This document shows positions 9,678-18,384 of a DNA stretch of 64,000 bases, piece after piece; position 1 is the first letter of the stretch; each line of letters starts with the position of its first letter. The stretch lies in the NCBI RefSeq assembly GCF_004335085.1, contig NZ_RQRS01000025.1, forward strand, positions 1 to 64,000, given 5' to 3'. The position numbers were made by a program, and so were the translations under genes. The DNA comes from Pedobacter nototheniae (GTDB taxonomy: Bacteria; Bacteroidota; Bacteroidia; Sphingobacteriales; Sphingobacteriaceae). The notes beneath the pieces were generated by a model. The model did no database searches. It had not been told where the DNA came from and saw only the letters and a list, made by a program, of their open reading frames with translations.

Positions 9678-9736
9678 CTATTAGCTGCTAATTGTTTTTG
9701 TTAAGTTTTGGTTATTCTCGTTAAATATTAGAATTT

Positions 9737-9949
9737 GGAAATGAACGCTTCGATTGGCATGGCAATTTAAGCCCTGTCTTCCGCTGTATCCCGATAGAAA
9801 AAATCGGGGATGCCGCTGCACTCAGGTTTAGGAACGGAGAACAAACCTTTGTATCTAAACCCGGATCTGAGTGAATGCCACCGATTCTTTATCGGGGCAG
9901 TAACGGGAGCGGGACTACAATTGCCAAGTAATACCGTCTGTTCATTTCC
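9737..9949. repeat. MITE-like long inverted-repeat element, copy 1
   Basis: The element begins GGAAATGAAC and ends GTTCATTTCC, a perfect 10-bp terminal inverted repeat. The arms (about 9737-9830 and 9851-9949) pair imperfectly over nearly their whole length: TGGCAA with TTGCCA, the two CCCGAT/ATCGGG blocks, and CTCAGGTTTAG with CTAAACC...CTGAG. The loop is about 20 nt. Each arm contains its own smaller CCGAT/ATCGG hairpin. It has no coding capacity. Related arms lie at 11951-12170, 21360-21459 and about 35374. It resembles a non-autonomous palindromic element; no transposase is present in the window. Confidence 0.7.
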
Positions 9950-10313
9950 AAATGAAACATATTAATTATTTGTAAAGCAAGCCTGTGGTTCTTCTAACGA
10001 TCAGCTATAAAAATTAAAAAACTATCATTATATCGCATTGAGCAATAATTATTAAACTCAGGCTAATAGCTTGGATTTAATACTTAATAGGCTCTATTAA
10101 TACCTAATAGATTCAACTTCTACCTGTGATCGGTGTTATCACCGTACCATCTAAATGGTGATCTAAGTATCCTGTTTACATTAGAAAAACTTTTTGCATA
10201 AAATCGCCTCTCCAGAAAATTGACCTGACCCAAAATATGCTCAATACATAAAACGATACAACGAGATTGTTTAAACTTAGAAACTGTTTAGATCTTGTCT
10301 AAATATTTTACTC

Positions 10314-10380
10314 CGTCACCCTGAATTTAGTTCAGGGTCTATTTTGGCAGGAAAGATGCTGAAATAAATTCAGCAGGACG
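10314..10380. repeat. Dispersed REP-like palindrome
   Basis: It starts CGTCACCCTGAA and ends with a mirrored TTCAGCAGGACG. Inside are two short palindromes, CCTGAA...TTCAGG and GCTGAA...TTCAGC. A shorter relative (GTCATCTTGAGCCTGTCGAAAG) is at about 21298-21320. This form is familiar as an intergenic repeat in many Bacteroidota genomes (recalled knowledge, not searched). Confidence 0.55.
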
Positions 10381-10575
10381 ATCGACTCAGCTAGTGGAGC
10401 TAAAATTGTTCAATATGAATAAATACTAAAAGGAACTCAGGTTATTAAACAACTTCAATCATTAATTTAATAAATATTTAATACACCTCGGTATAAACTT
10501 TAACAGTACGGTAATATAGCCTGGATAATTTTGTTCCATTCGGATTAAAATAACCAAATGCTAATTATCTACTAA

Positions 10576-11877
10576 ATGAAAAGAAATTTATTGTTCGGCA
10601 TAATGTCGATGCTAGCTATAATAAGCGCATGCAGAAAAAGTAACTCAGGTGAAATCCCCAAACAAGAAATCAGTTATCCGGCAATGGCCGAGGCATCAGA
10701 TCCTAAGGTTTTACTTGAAGCTTCGAACGGCGTAAAAGTTTACAACGGAGGTTTTGGCTCTGCGGTTGCGGCTGATCCAGCCTCGCCAGATGTATTTTAT
10801 ATGCTAACAGATAGAGGTCCAAATGCCGATGGAACTGCAAAAGATGTAAAAGTATTCGGACTTCCGGATTTTGCGCCTCAAATTGGAAAATTTCGTTTAA
10901 AAGATGGTAAACTTATTTTAGAACAAACCATAGAATTAAAAAATGCCTCAGGTGTAAAGCTTAATGGGTTGCCAAATCCAGTAGGCTCAGGTTCTACAGG
11001 AGAAATTGCTGTAGATTTAACAGGCAAAACCTTAACACCAAGTATTGATGGTTTGGATCCTGAAGGGATGGTGCGTTTAAATGATGGTAGTTTTTGGTTA
11101 AGTGACGAATACGGGCCGCATTTATTGCATGTTGATGCAACAGGAAAAACCATAGAAAGAATAAATCCTTACGGTAATGGAACAGGTGGAAGAAGTATTC
11201 CGGCTGTATTTACCAAAAGAAAAGCCAATCGGGGCATGGAAGGCTTAACCATTACACCTGATGGAAAAACTTTGGTAGGTATTATGCAATCGCCTATGCA
11301 AAACCCAACAACTGCGGCAATGAGTGGTTCGGTTGTATTAAGAATTTTAACTTTCGAAATTGCAACTGCTGCAACCAAACAATATGTTTATCTAATGGAT
11401 AATGCCTCTTTAACGGGCGTTAGTGAAATTGTTGCTATAAACGCCACTACCTTTTTAACCATCGAAAGAGATGGCGATTATGGTGGTGCACCTACATCAC
11501 CAGCGACTTTTAAAAGGGTATTTAAAATTAACTTATCTGGTGCAACAGATGTATCTGATGCCACAAATGGTGCCAATGGAAAACTTTACAACGGTAAAAC
11601 AGTAGAAGAATTGAAAGATCTTGCTGGACTAACCTCAGCAGGCATTGTTCCTGTTTCTAAATCGCTTGTTTTAGATTTGTTAAAAGATTTACCCTCTATT
11701 TACCCACACGATAAAGCAGAAGGCTTAGCTTTAATTAATGGGAATACATTGGTTATTTCTAACGATGATGATTTTGGTGTTGTGCCAGGTGCCAATGGTT
11801 CATTTGCTCAAAAAATACTTCCACTAACTAATACTGTTGATAGAAACAGACTTTATTTTGTTAAGATAAAACTGTAG
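10576..11877 (+). CDS. Lipoprotein with esterase-like activity of phytase domain
   Basis: A 433-residue exported lipoprotein. The N terminus MKRNLLFGIMSMLAIISAC ends in a lipobox with the lipidated Cys at residue 19. The body has beta-propeller-like strands with motifs DGSFWLSDEYGPHLLHVD, NRGMEGLTITPDGKTL and DKAEGLALING, characteristic of the phytase-like esterase family (PF13449). The substrate is not known, although phosphate esters are possible. It stands alone downstream of a long repeat-rich intergenic region and upstream of a strong terminator. Confidence 0.83.
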   Translation: MKRNLLFGIMSMLAIISACRKSNSGEIPKQEISYPAMAEASDPKVLLEASNGVKVYNGGFGSAVAADPASPDVFYMLTDRGPNADGTAKDVKVFGLPDFAPQIGKFRLKDGKLILEQTIELKNASGVKLNGLPNPVGSGSTGEIAVDLTGKTLTPSIDGLDPEGMVRLNDGSFWLSDEYGPHLLHVDATGKTIERINPYGNGTGGRSIPAVFTKRKANRGMEGLTITPDGKTLVGIMQSPMQNPTTAAMSGSVVLRILTFEIATAATKQYVYLMDNASLTGVSEIVAINATTFLTIERDGDYGGAPTSPATFKRVFKINLSGATDVSDATNGANGKLYNGKTVEELKDLAGLTSAGIVPVSKSLVLDLLKDLPSIYPHDKAEGLALINGNTLVISNDDDFGVVPGANGSFAQKILPLTNTVDRNRLYFVKIKL

Positions 11878-11899
11878 AGTTTTTTAACTCAGAAGCAAT

Positions 11900-11942
11900 G
11901 CTTTACACAGAAGAAGTTTTTTGTGTAAAGCCTTGTTTTTTG
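11900..11942 (+). terminator. Rho-independent terminator of the phytase-like gene
   Basis: A 10-bp stem GCTTTACACA / TGTGTAAAGC (11900-11909 and 11922-11931) is followed by TTGTTTTTT. The 16 nt around its right half (11914-11929) recur exactly at 12225-12240. Confidence 0.8.
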
Positions 11943-11950
11943 TACAGACT

Positions 11951-12170
11951 TTTGTAGCTAAACCCGATCTTAATGAATGCCCCGATTCTTTATCGGGCAG
12001 CAATGGGAGCGGGGCTACAATTTGCTAAGCACTACAAGCCGTTCATTTCCAAATAACGCTTAAAAAGAAAGGCTTTTTGGAAAGCGGAGTCAGCAACTCT
12101 ATTGAAACATTGTTCCTGCTTTCCGCTATATCCCGATGAAAAATCGGGATGCCACTTCAATACAGGTTTA
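11951..12170. repeat. MITE-like element, rearranged copy 2
   Basis: The right arm of copy 1 is found at 11951-12050, ending in the same GTTCATTTCC terminus. A left-arm-like block with CCCGAT/ATCGGG and the terminal CAGGTTTA lies at about 12112-12170. The arm order is therefore right then left, opposite to copy 1, which points to two adjacent partial insertions or a rearrangement. The two blocks are separated by about 60 bp of unrelated sequence. Exact 16-bp direct repeats (11914-11929, 12225-12240) flank the whole locus. Confidence 0.65.
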
Positions 12171-12264
12171 AAAACATTATTTAGCGTAATAATTGCCCGC
12201 AAATAATACCGAGTTGCATAGAAAAAGTTTTTTGTGTAAATCCATTTTTTAAACCGCTTCAAGT

Positions 12265-13257
12265 TTACCAAATAGGGATTTTTAACTGATTGCCGACAAA
12301 ACTCTCTATTGCTTTTTCTACCGAAGGTAAATCTTTAGAAGTAATATAAGATCCTAATACATGATTGCCGCCATTAGGAATTGCAACTTTACGTTTCAGG
12401 TTTGATGGCGTTCCAAGGTCATCGTACATTTTAAGCATGGCATCTATACGTACGACAGGATCTTGTTCTAACTCGTTTTTATAGTAATAAATCATTAAAA
12501 CTGGTTGTTTAACTTTTTCGAAAACACGTTTTGTCATGGTGGTTTCTACCAACTCTTCAAGTTCCACCACAGATTCCAATCGGTAATTTGTATACCAATA
12601 TTTTTTATACTCTTCGGTTCTGCCTTCAGTTTTACGTTCATCACTTCCGGTTACTGTTCTGGCAATTTGTAATCCCCATGGATCATTTAATAGCCACGCG
12701 TTTTTATCATTAATTGCAACATTTGGCGAAATCAAAATCAGGCTATTAATCTCAGGAAAAGTAGCAGCAAGTTTAATTGCAACGGTTCCGCCGGTTGAAG
12801 TACCTACTAAAATTACCTTTTTGCCTAATTTCTGTCCAATAGCATACGCCTGCTTACTCGTTTCCCAAAGCCTATCTGCGGTAAGATATTGCATTGGTGC
12901 AATGGTATCAATGCCGTGATCTGCTAAACGAGCCAGGTAAAGATTGGCTTTTAGTTTTTTAGCAAGATTTAAATGAACAGGATTTCCCTCTGTTTTAGAG
13001 GCAGAAAAACCGTGTAAATAAACAATTGCATATTCTGTTTGCTGGTGCGAAGAATCAGCCCAAACAATTTCTGCCTCATTTCCAGGTTTAATTTTATGAA
13101 GACTCTCTATAGATTTAACGTAGTTTTCAAGATCTTTAATTTCGGGAACTTTAACTGGAGTTTCATTGTAAATTGGCTTCTTAGGCTTAGGTCCTGCAAA
13201 GTAAGTACCGATTATTATAACCGAAAGACCCAGCAGGATTTTGTAGCGTTTTTTCAT
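12265..13257 (-). CDS. Alpha/beta hydrolase with N-terminal membrane anchor
   Basis: A 330-residue serine hydrolase. Residues about 5-22 are a hydrophobic signal anchor (YKILLGLSVIIIGTYFAG), so the enzyme is probably periplasmic or membrane-tethered. The oxyanion region is VYLHGFSAS, the nucleophile elbow is VGTSTGG, and a late GGNHVLGS supplies the likely catalytic His. This matches carboxylesterase/monoacylglycerol-lipase type hydrolases, but no substrate can be assigned. The gene converges on the repeat locus downstream and shares a divergent upstream region with the polyprenyl synthase gene. Confidence 0.85.
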   Translation of the reverse strand: MKKRYKILLGLSVIIIGTYFAGPKPKKPIYNETPVKVPEIKDLENYVKSIESLHKIKPGNEAEIVWADSSHQQTEYAIVYLHGFSASKTEGNPVHLNLAKKLKANLYLARLADHGIDTIAPMQYLTADRLWETSKQAYAIGQKLGKKVILVGTSTGGTVAIKLAATFPEINSLILISPNVAINDKNAWLLNDPWGLQIARTVTGSDERKTEGRTEEYKKYWYTNYRLESVVELEELVETTMTKRVFEKVKQPVLMIYYYKNELEQDPVVRIDAMLKMYDDLGTPSNLKRKVAIPNGGNHVLGSYITSKDLPSVEKAIESFVGNQLKIPIW

Positions 13258-13382
13258 TTGAGGAGAGATTGTGTTTTCAAAACTTTGAAGTACGATTGAG
13301 CATTTTTAAAGTATAAATATAATTTCGAAAGGCTTTTATCGCATAGTTTTTATTAAATGTAAACTTTTATGGGAAATTAACC

Positions 13383-13390
13383 TAAGTTTG
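13383..13390 (+). promoter_or_regulatory. Putative minus-7 box (TAAGTTTG) of the polyprenyl synthase gene
   Basis: Fits TAnnTTTG and lies 22 nt upstream of the ATG at 13413, so the leader would be very short. No clear minus-33 TTG is present. Confidence 0.55.
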
Positions 13391-13412
13391 CAATCAAAAT
13401 TTTTTCCATTTA

Positions 13413-14384
13413 ATGCCGGGAATAGATCAAATAAAAACACCCATTGCAGCCGATATTAAAGCGTTTGAAAAAACCTTTAAAGAATCTATGCACAGCGATG
13501 CACCATTGCTGGATAGGATAACTCATTATATTGTTAAGCAAAAAGGCAAGCAAATGCGGCCAATGTTCGTGTTTTTTGCTGCAAAACTATGTGGTGGCAT
13601 TACAGAATCTACACATCGTGGTGCTGCTTTGGTTGAGCTTTTACACACAGCAACGCTGGTGCATGATGATGTGGTAGATAATGCTTATGAGCGACGTGGT
13701 TTTTTTTCCATCAATGCTTTATGGAAAAATAAAATTGCTGTTTTAGTAGGCGATTATCTTTTAGCTAAAGGTTTGCTGTTATCGGTAAACAATAACGAGC
13801 ATCGTTTGTTACAAATTGTATCTGAAGCGGTAAAGCAAATGAGCGAAGGCGAATTGCTGCAAGTAGAAAAGGTACGGAGAATGGATATTTCTGAAGAATT
13901 ATATTTTGATGTAATCCGCCAGAAAACAGCTTCATTAATAGCCTCTTGTTGTGCAGCAGGAGCGGCATCTTCGGGTGCTGATGATGCTACAATTGAGAAA
14001 ATGCGCCTGTTTGGTGAAAAGGTAGGAATAGCTTTCCAAATTAAAGATGATACTTTCGATTTTGGTACAGATGATGTAGGGAAACCATTAGGCATAGATA
14101 TTAAAGAAAAGAAAGTAACACTTCCCTTAATTTATGCTCTAAACAAAGCAGAAAAGGCCGAACGGAAAAAGATTATTAATTTGGTGAAAAACCATCAGGA
14201 CGACCCAATTAAGATACAAACGATTATTGATTTCGTAAATGAGAAGGAAGGCGTTTATTATGCCAACCAGAAAATGTTAGAATATCAGCAAGAAGCTTTT
14301 GATATTTTACACCAATTTGAAGCCGGAGAAGCAAGAACAGGTTTAGAACAACTTGTACTATATACTACAGAACGTAAAAAATAA
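13413..14384 (+). CDS. Polyprenyl (trans-prenyl) diphosphate synthase
   Basis: A 323-residue all-alpha prenyltransferase that condenses isopentenyl diphosphate with an allylic diphosphate. Both Asp-rich motifs are intact: DDVVD at residues 85-89 and DDTFD at 212-216. Other hallmarks are KQMRP and the GD(Y)LLAKG helix. The family makes the octaprenyl or heptaprenyl chain of menaquinone or shorter chains for carotenoids; chain length cannot be read from sequence by eye, but similarity to IspB-type enzymes favours a quinone side chain. Only 2 bp separate it from terC downstream, so the two are cotranscribed. Confidence 0.92.
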   Translation: MPGIDQIKTPIAADIKAFEKTFKESMHSDAPLLDRITHYIVKQKGKQMRPMFVFFAAKLCGGITESTHRGAALVELLHTATLVHDDVVDNAYERRGFFSINALWKNKIAVLVGDYLLAKGLLLSVNNNEHRLLQIVSEAVKQMSEGELLQVEKVRRMDISEELYFDVIRQKTASLIASCCAAGAASSGADDATIEKMRLFGEKVGIAFQIKDDTFDFGTDDVGKPLGIDIKEKKVTLPLIYALNKAEKAERKKIINLVKNHQDDPIKIQTIIDFVNEKEGVYYANQKMLEYQQEAFDILHQFEAGEARTGLEQLVLYTTERKK

Positions 14385-14386
14385 TA

Positions 14387-15442
14387 ATGAGCAACGAATT
14401 AATTTTCAGCATAGGTTTCCTTCTATTTATTGTACTAATATTGGCCTTAGATTTAGGCCTTTTTAGCAGAAAAGAACATGTAGTTAGCTTGAAACAAGCT
14501 GGTATCATGAGTTTAATTATGGTTGCCTTAGCTTTAGGATTCTATTATTTGCTATTAACAGAAGGTCATCAATTGCATGGAATAAGGGATTTTGCTCATC
14601 TTAAAGAAATTGTTGTTAAACATCAACACCACATTAAACTTATTCCTGATGATTTTGACCAGAGTTTAGCTATTTACAAGCAAAACCTTGGTTTGGAGTT
14701 TTTAACCGGTTACGTTATTGAATATGCGCTTTCTGTTGATAATATATTTGTAATTGTTTTAATATTTTCAGCTTTTGCTGTAGAAGAAAAATATTATCAC
14801 CGTGTGCTATTCTGGGGTATTTTGGGCGCAATTATCATGCGTTTTATCTTCATTTTTGTTGGAGCAGCATTAATTACCAAGTTTGCATGGATATTATATG
14901 TATTTGGTGCATTCCTAGTGTTTACCGGTGTTAGAATGTTTTTCAGTAAAGAAGAAGATGAAAAAATAGATCCAGAAAAGCATCCCGTGGTTAGGTGGGC
15001 CTCGAAAATTTTCGCCATACACCCAAAATACGAAGGCAAAAATTTCTTTGTAAAAATTAACCATAAAAGAATGGTTACCCCTTTATTTTTGGTTTTACTA
15101 ATTGTAGAGTTTACGGATTTATTATTCGCTGTAGATTCTATTCCAGCCATTTTTGCGGTAACCAAAGATCCTTACATCGTATTCTTTTCTAATATATTTG
15201 CCATTATGGGGTTACGTTCTATGTTCTTCCTACTGGTTAATATTATCCATAAATTCCATTATTTAAAAACTGGTTTAGCGGTATTGTTAAGTTTTATTGG
15301 TGTAAAAATGCTTGGGCATAATTACCTAGAAAAGTGGGGCTTTACAACAGAACATTCTCTAATTATTATAGTAGCCATTTTGGTAATTAGCATTGTAGCA
15401 TCGCTGGTTTTTCCGAAAAAGAAAGTGAAGCACATAGTTTAA
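14387..15442 (+). CDS. TerC/Alx-family integral membrane protein
   Basis: A 351-residue inner-membrane protein with about nine hydrophobic helices. Conserved acidic intramembrane motifs are seen: EYALSVDNIFVI and EFTDLLFAVDSIPAI, the two halves of the TerC repeat. Family members export or handle metals, chiefly manganese, and support secreted protein metalation (established for Alx/TerC homologues). It follows the polyprenyl synthase gene at 2 bp, a pairing that gives no obvious functional link. The C terminus is Lys-rich and cytoplasmic. Confidence 0.92.
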   Translation: MSNELIFSIGFLLFIVLILALDLGLFSRKEHVVSLKQAGIMSLIMVALALGFYYLLLTEGHQLHGIRDFAHLKEIVVKHQHHIKLIPDDFDQSLAIYKQNLGLEFLTGYVIEYALSVDNIFVIVLIFSAFAVEEKYYHRVLFWGILGAIIMRFIFIFVGAALITKFAWILYVFGAFLVFTGVRMFFSKEEDEKIDPEKHPVVRWASKIFAIHPKYEGKNFFVKINHKRMVTPLFLVLLIVEFTDLLFAVDSIPAIFAVTKDPYIVFFSNIFAIMGLRSMFFLLVNIIHKFHYLKTGLAVLLSFIGVKMLGHNYLEKWGFTTEHSLIIIVAILVISIVASLVFPKKKVKHIV

Positions 15443-15528
15443 ATATTTGGCTTGCAAAAGCAAAATAACCGTTACAGCTAAAATTACGAAACTAAAATTT
15501 GTACTTTCAGCCCACTAAACTATTCTTT

Positions 15529-16977
15529 ATGAAATACCTTTTCGCCGCAGGCTTAATTTGCACTTCGTTATTTGTTAAAGCCCAAGATAATTTCAGCACT
15601 GCTTTTACTCAGATTAATGCAGGTGTTCAAAAGAACTCCAAAGCTTACCAAACATTAAGATTCGAAACAGAAACCATTGGTCACCGTTTAACAGGCTCAT
15701 CAAATGGAGCACGAGCAGAAAAGTATGCTTTTGATTTATTGAAATCTTATGGTTGTGACGTTAAATTTCAACCATTTGAAGTAGAAAGTTGGAACAGGAA
15801 AACCTTGAGTGTAGAAATAGGTGCCGATAAAAATAGCTTAGTAAAAATTAAAGCCGTTACGCTTGCACATTCACCAGTTAATGCGGATGTAAGCGGAAAC
15901 ATTGTTGACGCTGGTAATGGATTGGAAAGCGATTATCAAGCTAATCCCGATCAGTTTAAGGGTAAAATAGCGCTAATTTACTTAGGTGTTTTACCAGGCT
16001 CTCCCGCCGGAACGAAATCTTTGCATCGATCAGAAAAAACAGCAATAGCAACCAAACATGGCGCAATTGGTGTAATTATTATTAATACAGTTAAAGATGG
16101 TGTGCTTTTAACAGGAACCGCTTCGGTAACGGGCAAGCTTATTCCTATTCCTGCAGTTTGTATTGGATTAGAAGCAGGTATGGCACTTAAAGAGAAACTG
16201 AAATCTCAGCCTCAACTAGCACATATTACAATGACCAACTTTTCTGGAATGATTAAAGCTAGAAATGTTATTGCAACTTTTAAAGGCACCGAAATGCCTA
16301 ATGATAAAATTGTTGTTGGCGGCCACCTGGATAGTTGGGATTTAGCTACAGGCGCTATTGATAATGGAATTGGTTCTTTCGCAATTATGGATATGGCTCG
16401 TACCTTCAAAAAGCTAAACTTAAAGACAAAACGTACTGTAGAATTTGTTTTATTTATGGGTGAGGAGCAAGGCTTACTAGGCTCAAAGGCTTATATAGAA
16501 CAGGCTAAAAAAGCAGGTACTTTAAATCAGGTTAAGTTTATGCTTAATTACGATATGACAAATGATCCTAAAGGTTTTTCAACTTCACGTGCTGAAATGA
16601 AAGAACTATTTACTACTTGGGGAGCAGAAATTGTTAAAATAGATACAGGTTTTAAAAACTTATTTCAGGCGGGCGCAGGTTTACACAGCGATCATCAACC
16701 GTTTATGTTAGAAGGAATTCCTACTGGCGGTGGCTTTGGTGGTAAATTGCCTAATAATTCAGGTCCGTATTACCATTCAGATGGGGATAGCTTTAAATTG
16801 GTTGATGAACAAGAATTAAAAAATACAGTACGTTATAGTGCTATGCTCGCTTATGCTTTGGCAAATACACCAAATATTCCAGTTGGCATACAAAATGATG
16901 AAGAGTTAAAAACCTTTTTAGAATCCCAAAATTTGAAAGAGCCATTAACCATCGCAGGCGAGTGGAGGTGGAAATAG
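15529..16977 (+). CDS. Secreted M28 family metallopeptidase with PA domain
   Basis: A 482-residue exported zinc peptidase. The signal peptide MKYLFAAGLICTSLFVKAQ precedes the mature chain. A protease-associated insert lies in the middle (about residues 120-250). Zinc-site residues are in GGHLDSWD, GAIDNGIGS, GEEQG, NYDMTND and HSDHQPF. The layout resembles carboxypeptidase Q-like M28 enzymes. The ATG at 15529 is chosen because the signal peptide starts there; an upstream TTG adds ten non-signal residues. The stop codon abuts the stop codon of the convergent CBS gene with no spacer. Confidence 0.9.
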   Translation: MKYLFAAGLICTSLFVKAQDNFSTAFTQINAGVQKNSKAYQTLRFETETIGHRLTGSSNGARAEKYAFDLLKSYGCDVKFQPFEVESWNRKTLSVEIGADKNSLVKIKAVTLAHSPVNADVSGNIVDAGNGLESDYQANPDQFKGKIALIYLGVLPGSPAGTKSLHRSEKTAIATKHGAIGVIIINTVKDGVLLTGTASVTGKLIPIPAVCIGLEAGMALKEKLKSQPQLAHITMTNFSGMIKARNVIATFKGTEMPNDKIVVGGHLDSWDLATGAIDNGIGSFAIMDMARTFKKLNLKTKRTVEFVLFMGEEQGLLGSKAYIEQAKKAGTLNQVKFMLNYDMTNDPKGFSTSRAEMKELFTTWGAEIVKIDTGFKNLFQAGAGLHSDHQPFMLEGIPTGGGFGGKLPNNSGPYYHSDGDSFKLVDEQELKNTVRYSAMLAYALANTPNIPVGIQNDEELKTFLESQNLKEPLTIAGEWRWK

Positions 16978-17406
16978 TTATCCACTAATATAGCTTTCCA
17001 ATTGAGAAATAGTTTGCTTTTGATCTGCAATAATAAACTTTACAACATCACCAATTGATACCATGCCTTTAACTTCATTGTTTTCTACAACGGGTAAATG
17101 ACGAATGTGTTTGTCTGTCATTAATTCCATGCAGTAATCAATGCTATCGGTCATTTTTATAGCGATTGGATTAGCCGTCATGGCTTCCTTGATTAGTGTA
17201 TCTTTTGAAGATTTACCATGAAGAATGATTTTTCTGGCATAATCCCGTTCAGTAAAAATGCCCGATAACTGATTGCCCTCCATCACCAGCAAAGCGCTAA
17301 TGTTTTTTTCTGTCATTACTTTTAATGCATCCAGAACAGAAATTTGTTCACGTACAGAAAATATTTGAACTTGTTTAGTGTCAAGAAGCTGTTTAACGGT
17401 TTTCAT
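16978..17406 (-). CDS. Two-CBS-domain protein
   Basis: A 142-residue cytoplasmic protein made of a tandem CBS pair (a Bateman module), about residues 8-65 and 73-130. Motifs include SALLVMEGNQLSGIFTERDYARKI and RHLPVVENNEVKGMVSIGDVVKFI. Such stand-alone modules sense adenine nucleotides or similar ligands and regulate partners, but no partner is adjacent. Its stop codon abuts that of the M28 gene. The closest match in style is the YP_-type 'inosine monophosphate dehydrogenase-like' CBS protein, without the catalytic barrel. Confidence 0.9.
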   Translation of the reverse strand: MKTVKQLLDTKQVQIFSVREQISVLDALKVMTEKNISALLVMEGNQLSGIFTERDYARKIILHGKSSKDTLIKEAMTANPIAIKMTDSIDYCMELMTDKHIRHLPVVENNEVKGMVSIGDVVKFIIADQKQTISQLESYISG

Positions 17407-17582
17407 AACTTTAGATTTGGTTATCTCAATTTAAGAAATAATTACCTGAAAATCAAAGTTTTGTTTTCTGTTGTTGGTTTTTGTAGAGGGATTGATCTTA
17501 ATGGATTGTACCATTAAATTTTATTTGCATTGATTTGAATAAGCCTTTTTTAAAGGTTTAAAAGTAAAAATTGAAGAAGCTG
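17407..17582. other. Upstream region of the CBS gene
   Basis: AT-rich and without an open frame. It holds the promoter region of the minus-strand CBS gene. The candidate small RNA unit begins at its right end; together they make a gene-free stretch of 303 bp. Confidence 0.4.
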
Positions 17583-17614
17583 TTTGCCGAAATCAGTTTA
17601 AAAGACTATATTTG
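17583..17614 (+). promoter_or_regulatory. Near-ideal Bacteroidetes promoter with no gene behind it
   Basis: TTTG (17583-17586), a 20-nt spacer, then TATATTTG (17607-17614). Both boxes and the spacing fit the sigma-A consensus of the phylum. No plus-strand open frame follows; instead two hairpins and a T tract follow within 66 bp. Confidence 0.7.
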
Positions 17615-17619
17615 CAGCG

Positions 17620-17680
17620 TCCCTGAAAGCTTCCACTTTTCAGGAATACTAAAGCCTATCAGCAATGACAGGCTTTTTTT
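17620..17680 (+). ncRNA. Candidate small RNA of about 60 nt
   Basis: Starting about 6 nt after the minus-7 box, the predicted transcript has a first hairpin with stem CCTGAAA / TTTCAGG (17622-17643). The second hairpin (17653-17673) has stem AGCCT-TCA / TGA-AGGCT with one mismatch, capped by a GCAA (GNRA) tetraloop. Seven T residues follow. There is no ribosome-binding site or open frame. The hairpin could in part serve the minus-strand lipoprotein gene ending at 17710, but the T tract is only on the plus strand. I do not recognise a known RNA family. Confidence 0.55.
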
Positions 17681-17709
17681 ATGCTTTATATTTTAGGTTT
17701 TCCTGCTGA

Positions 17710-18162
17710 TTACCAAGCGGTATAAGCGTTGCTCGGCATGGCAGTTACGTTTTTCTTAACCGGAACAAACGCACCAGCTTTAAGTGAGAAAGAGGTAAAT
17801 GAATAAGCAGATTTTGGTGCTTCGGTATCATCAGTAAGAATAGCTAAAAAATATTGACCAGCAGGTAGCTCAATTACCTGACTTTTTATATTTGCGAAGG
17901 TATAATCCGCTGCAACATTTGTTTTCGAAACATTATCGTAAGCGTTTGCTTTATCTGTAAGTCCATTATAGGTGAAACTTTTTCCTTCAGCTTTCCAAAT
18001 TAACATTGTGGCTACATTAAAAGGTCTGTTGGCGCTTACACCATCAGTAAAAGTGTAATCTTTGGTAAATTCAACATCAATGCCTTGTCTGGTAACAACA
18101 TTATCTTTTTTACTGCAACCAAATAATGTGGTAATTATAATAAGTAGGAATAAGTTTTTCAT
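17710..18162 (-). CDS. Small lipoprotein of unknown function
   Basis: A 150-residue exported protein. The N terminus MKNLFLLIIITTLFGCSKK is a lipoprotein signal with Cys16. The rest is a beta-rich domain with no charged catalytic cluster (VEFTKDYTFTDGVSANRPF, ELPAGQYFLAILTDD), suggesting a small Ig-like or carbohydrate-binding-like sandwich. I do not recognise the family. It is monocistronic, between the candidate small RNA and a divergent lipoprotein gene at 18385. Confidence 0.75.
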   Translation of the reverse strand: MKNLFLLIIITTLFGCSKKDNVVTRQGIDVEFTKDYTFTDGVSANRPFNVATMLIWKAEGKSFTYNGLTDKANAYDNVSKTNVAADYTFANIKSQVIELPAGQYFLAILTDDTEAPKSAYSFTSFSLKAGAFVPVKKNVTAMPSNAYTAW

Positions 18163-18384
18163 GTTGTAAATATATTAAAATATTGGCCTCAGTGTTAATT
18201 CAGAATTGTTTGAGAAAGGTAAATGGACATATTAGATCGAAATAAAAATTATCTCATTTAAAAAACGGATAGACTATTAATTATAATGATATTTCTGATA
18301 CAGGTTTTGGTGTAAAATAGTCGTTACTGCGTATTTTTTATTTTACTTTCTTGTATTTTGTTAGAAATTTTATATTTAAAGTTT

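Larger units (their letters stand above)
9678..10575. other. 898-bp gene-free region rich in repeats and palindromes
   Basis: No gene was found on either strand. The region holds the long inverted-repeat element (9737-9949) and a dispersed palindrome (10314-10380). It also has two adjacent small hairpins, CGGTG/CACCG at 10131-10144 and ACCAT/ATGGT at 10146-10159. Just upstream is a direct repeat of a TAATAC-TAATAG type motif (about 10077-10111). It resembles a repeat-accumulation site between housekeeping genes and a lipoprotein gene. Confidence 0.6.

Noticed and set aside
12032..12271. Minus-strand 79-codon frame
   Set aside because: It runs across the element copy and the tail of the hydrolase gene; its codons are repeat sequence.
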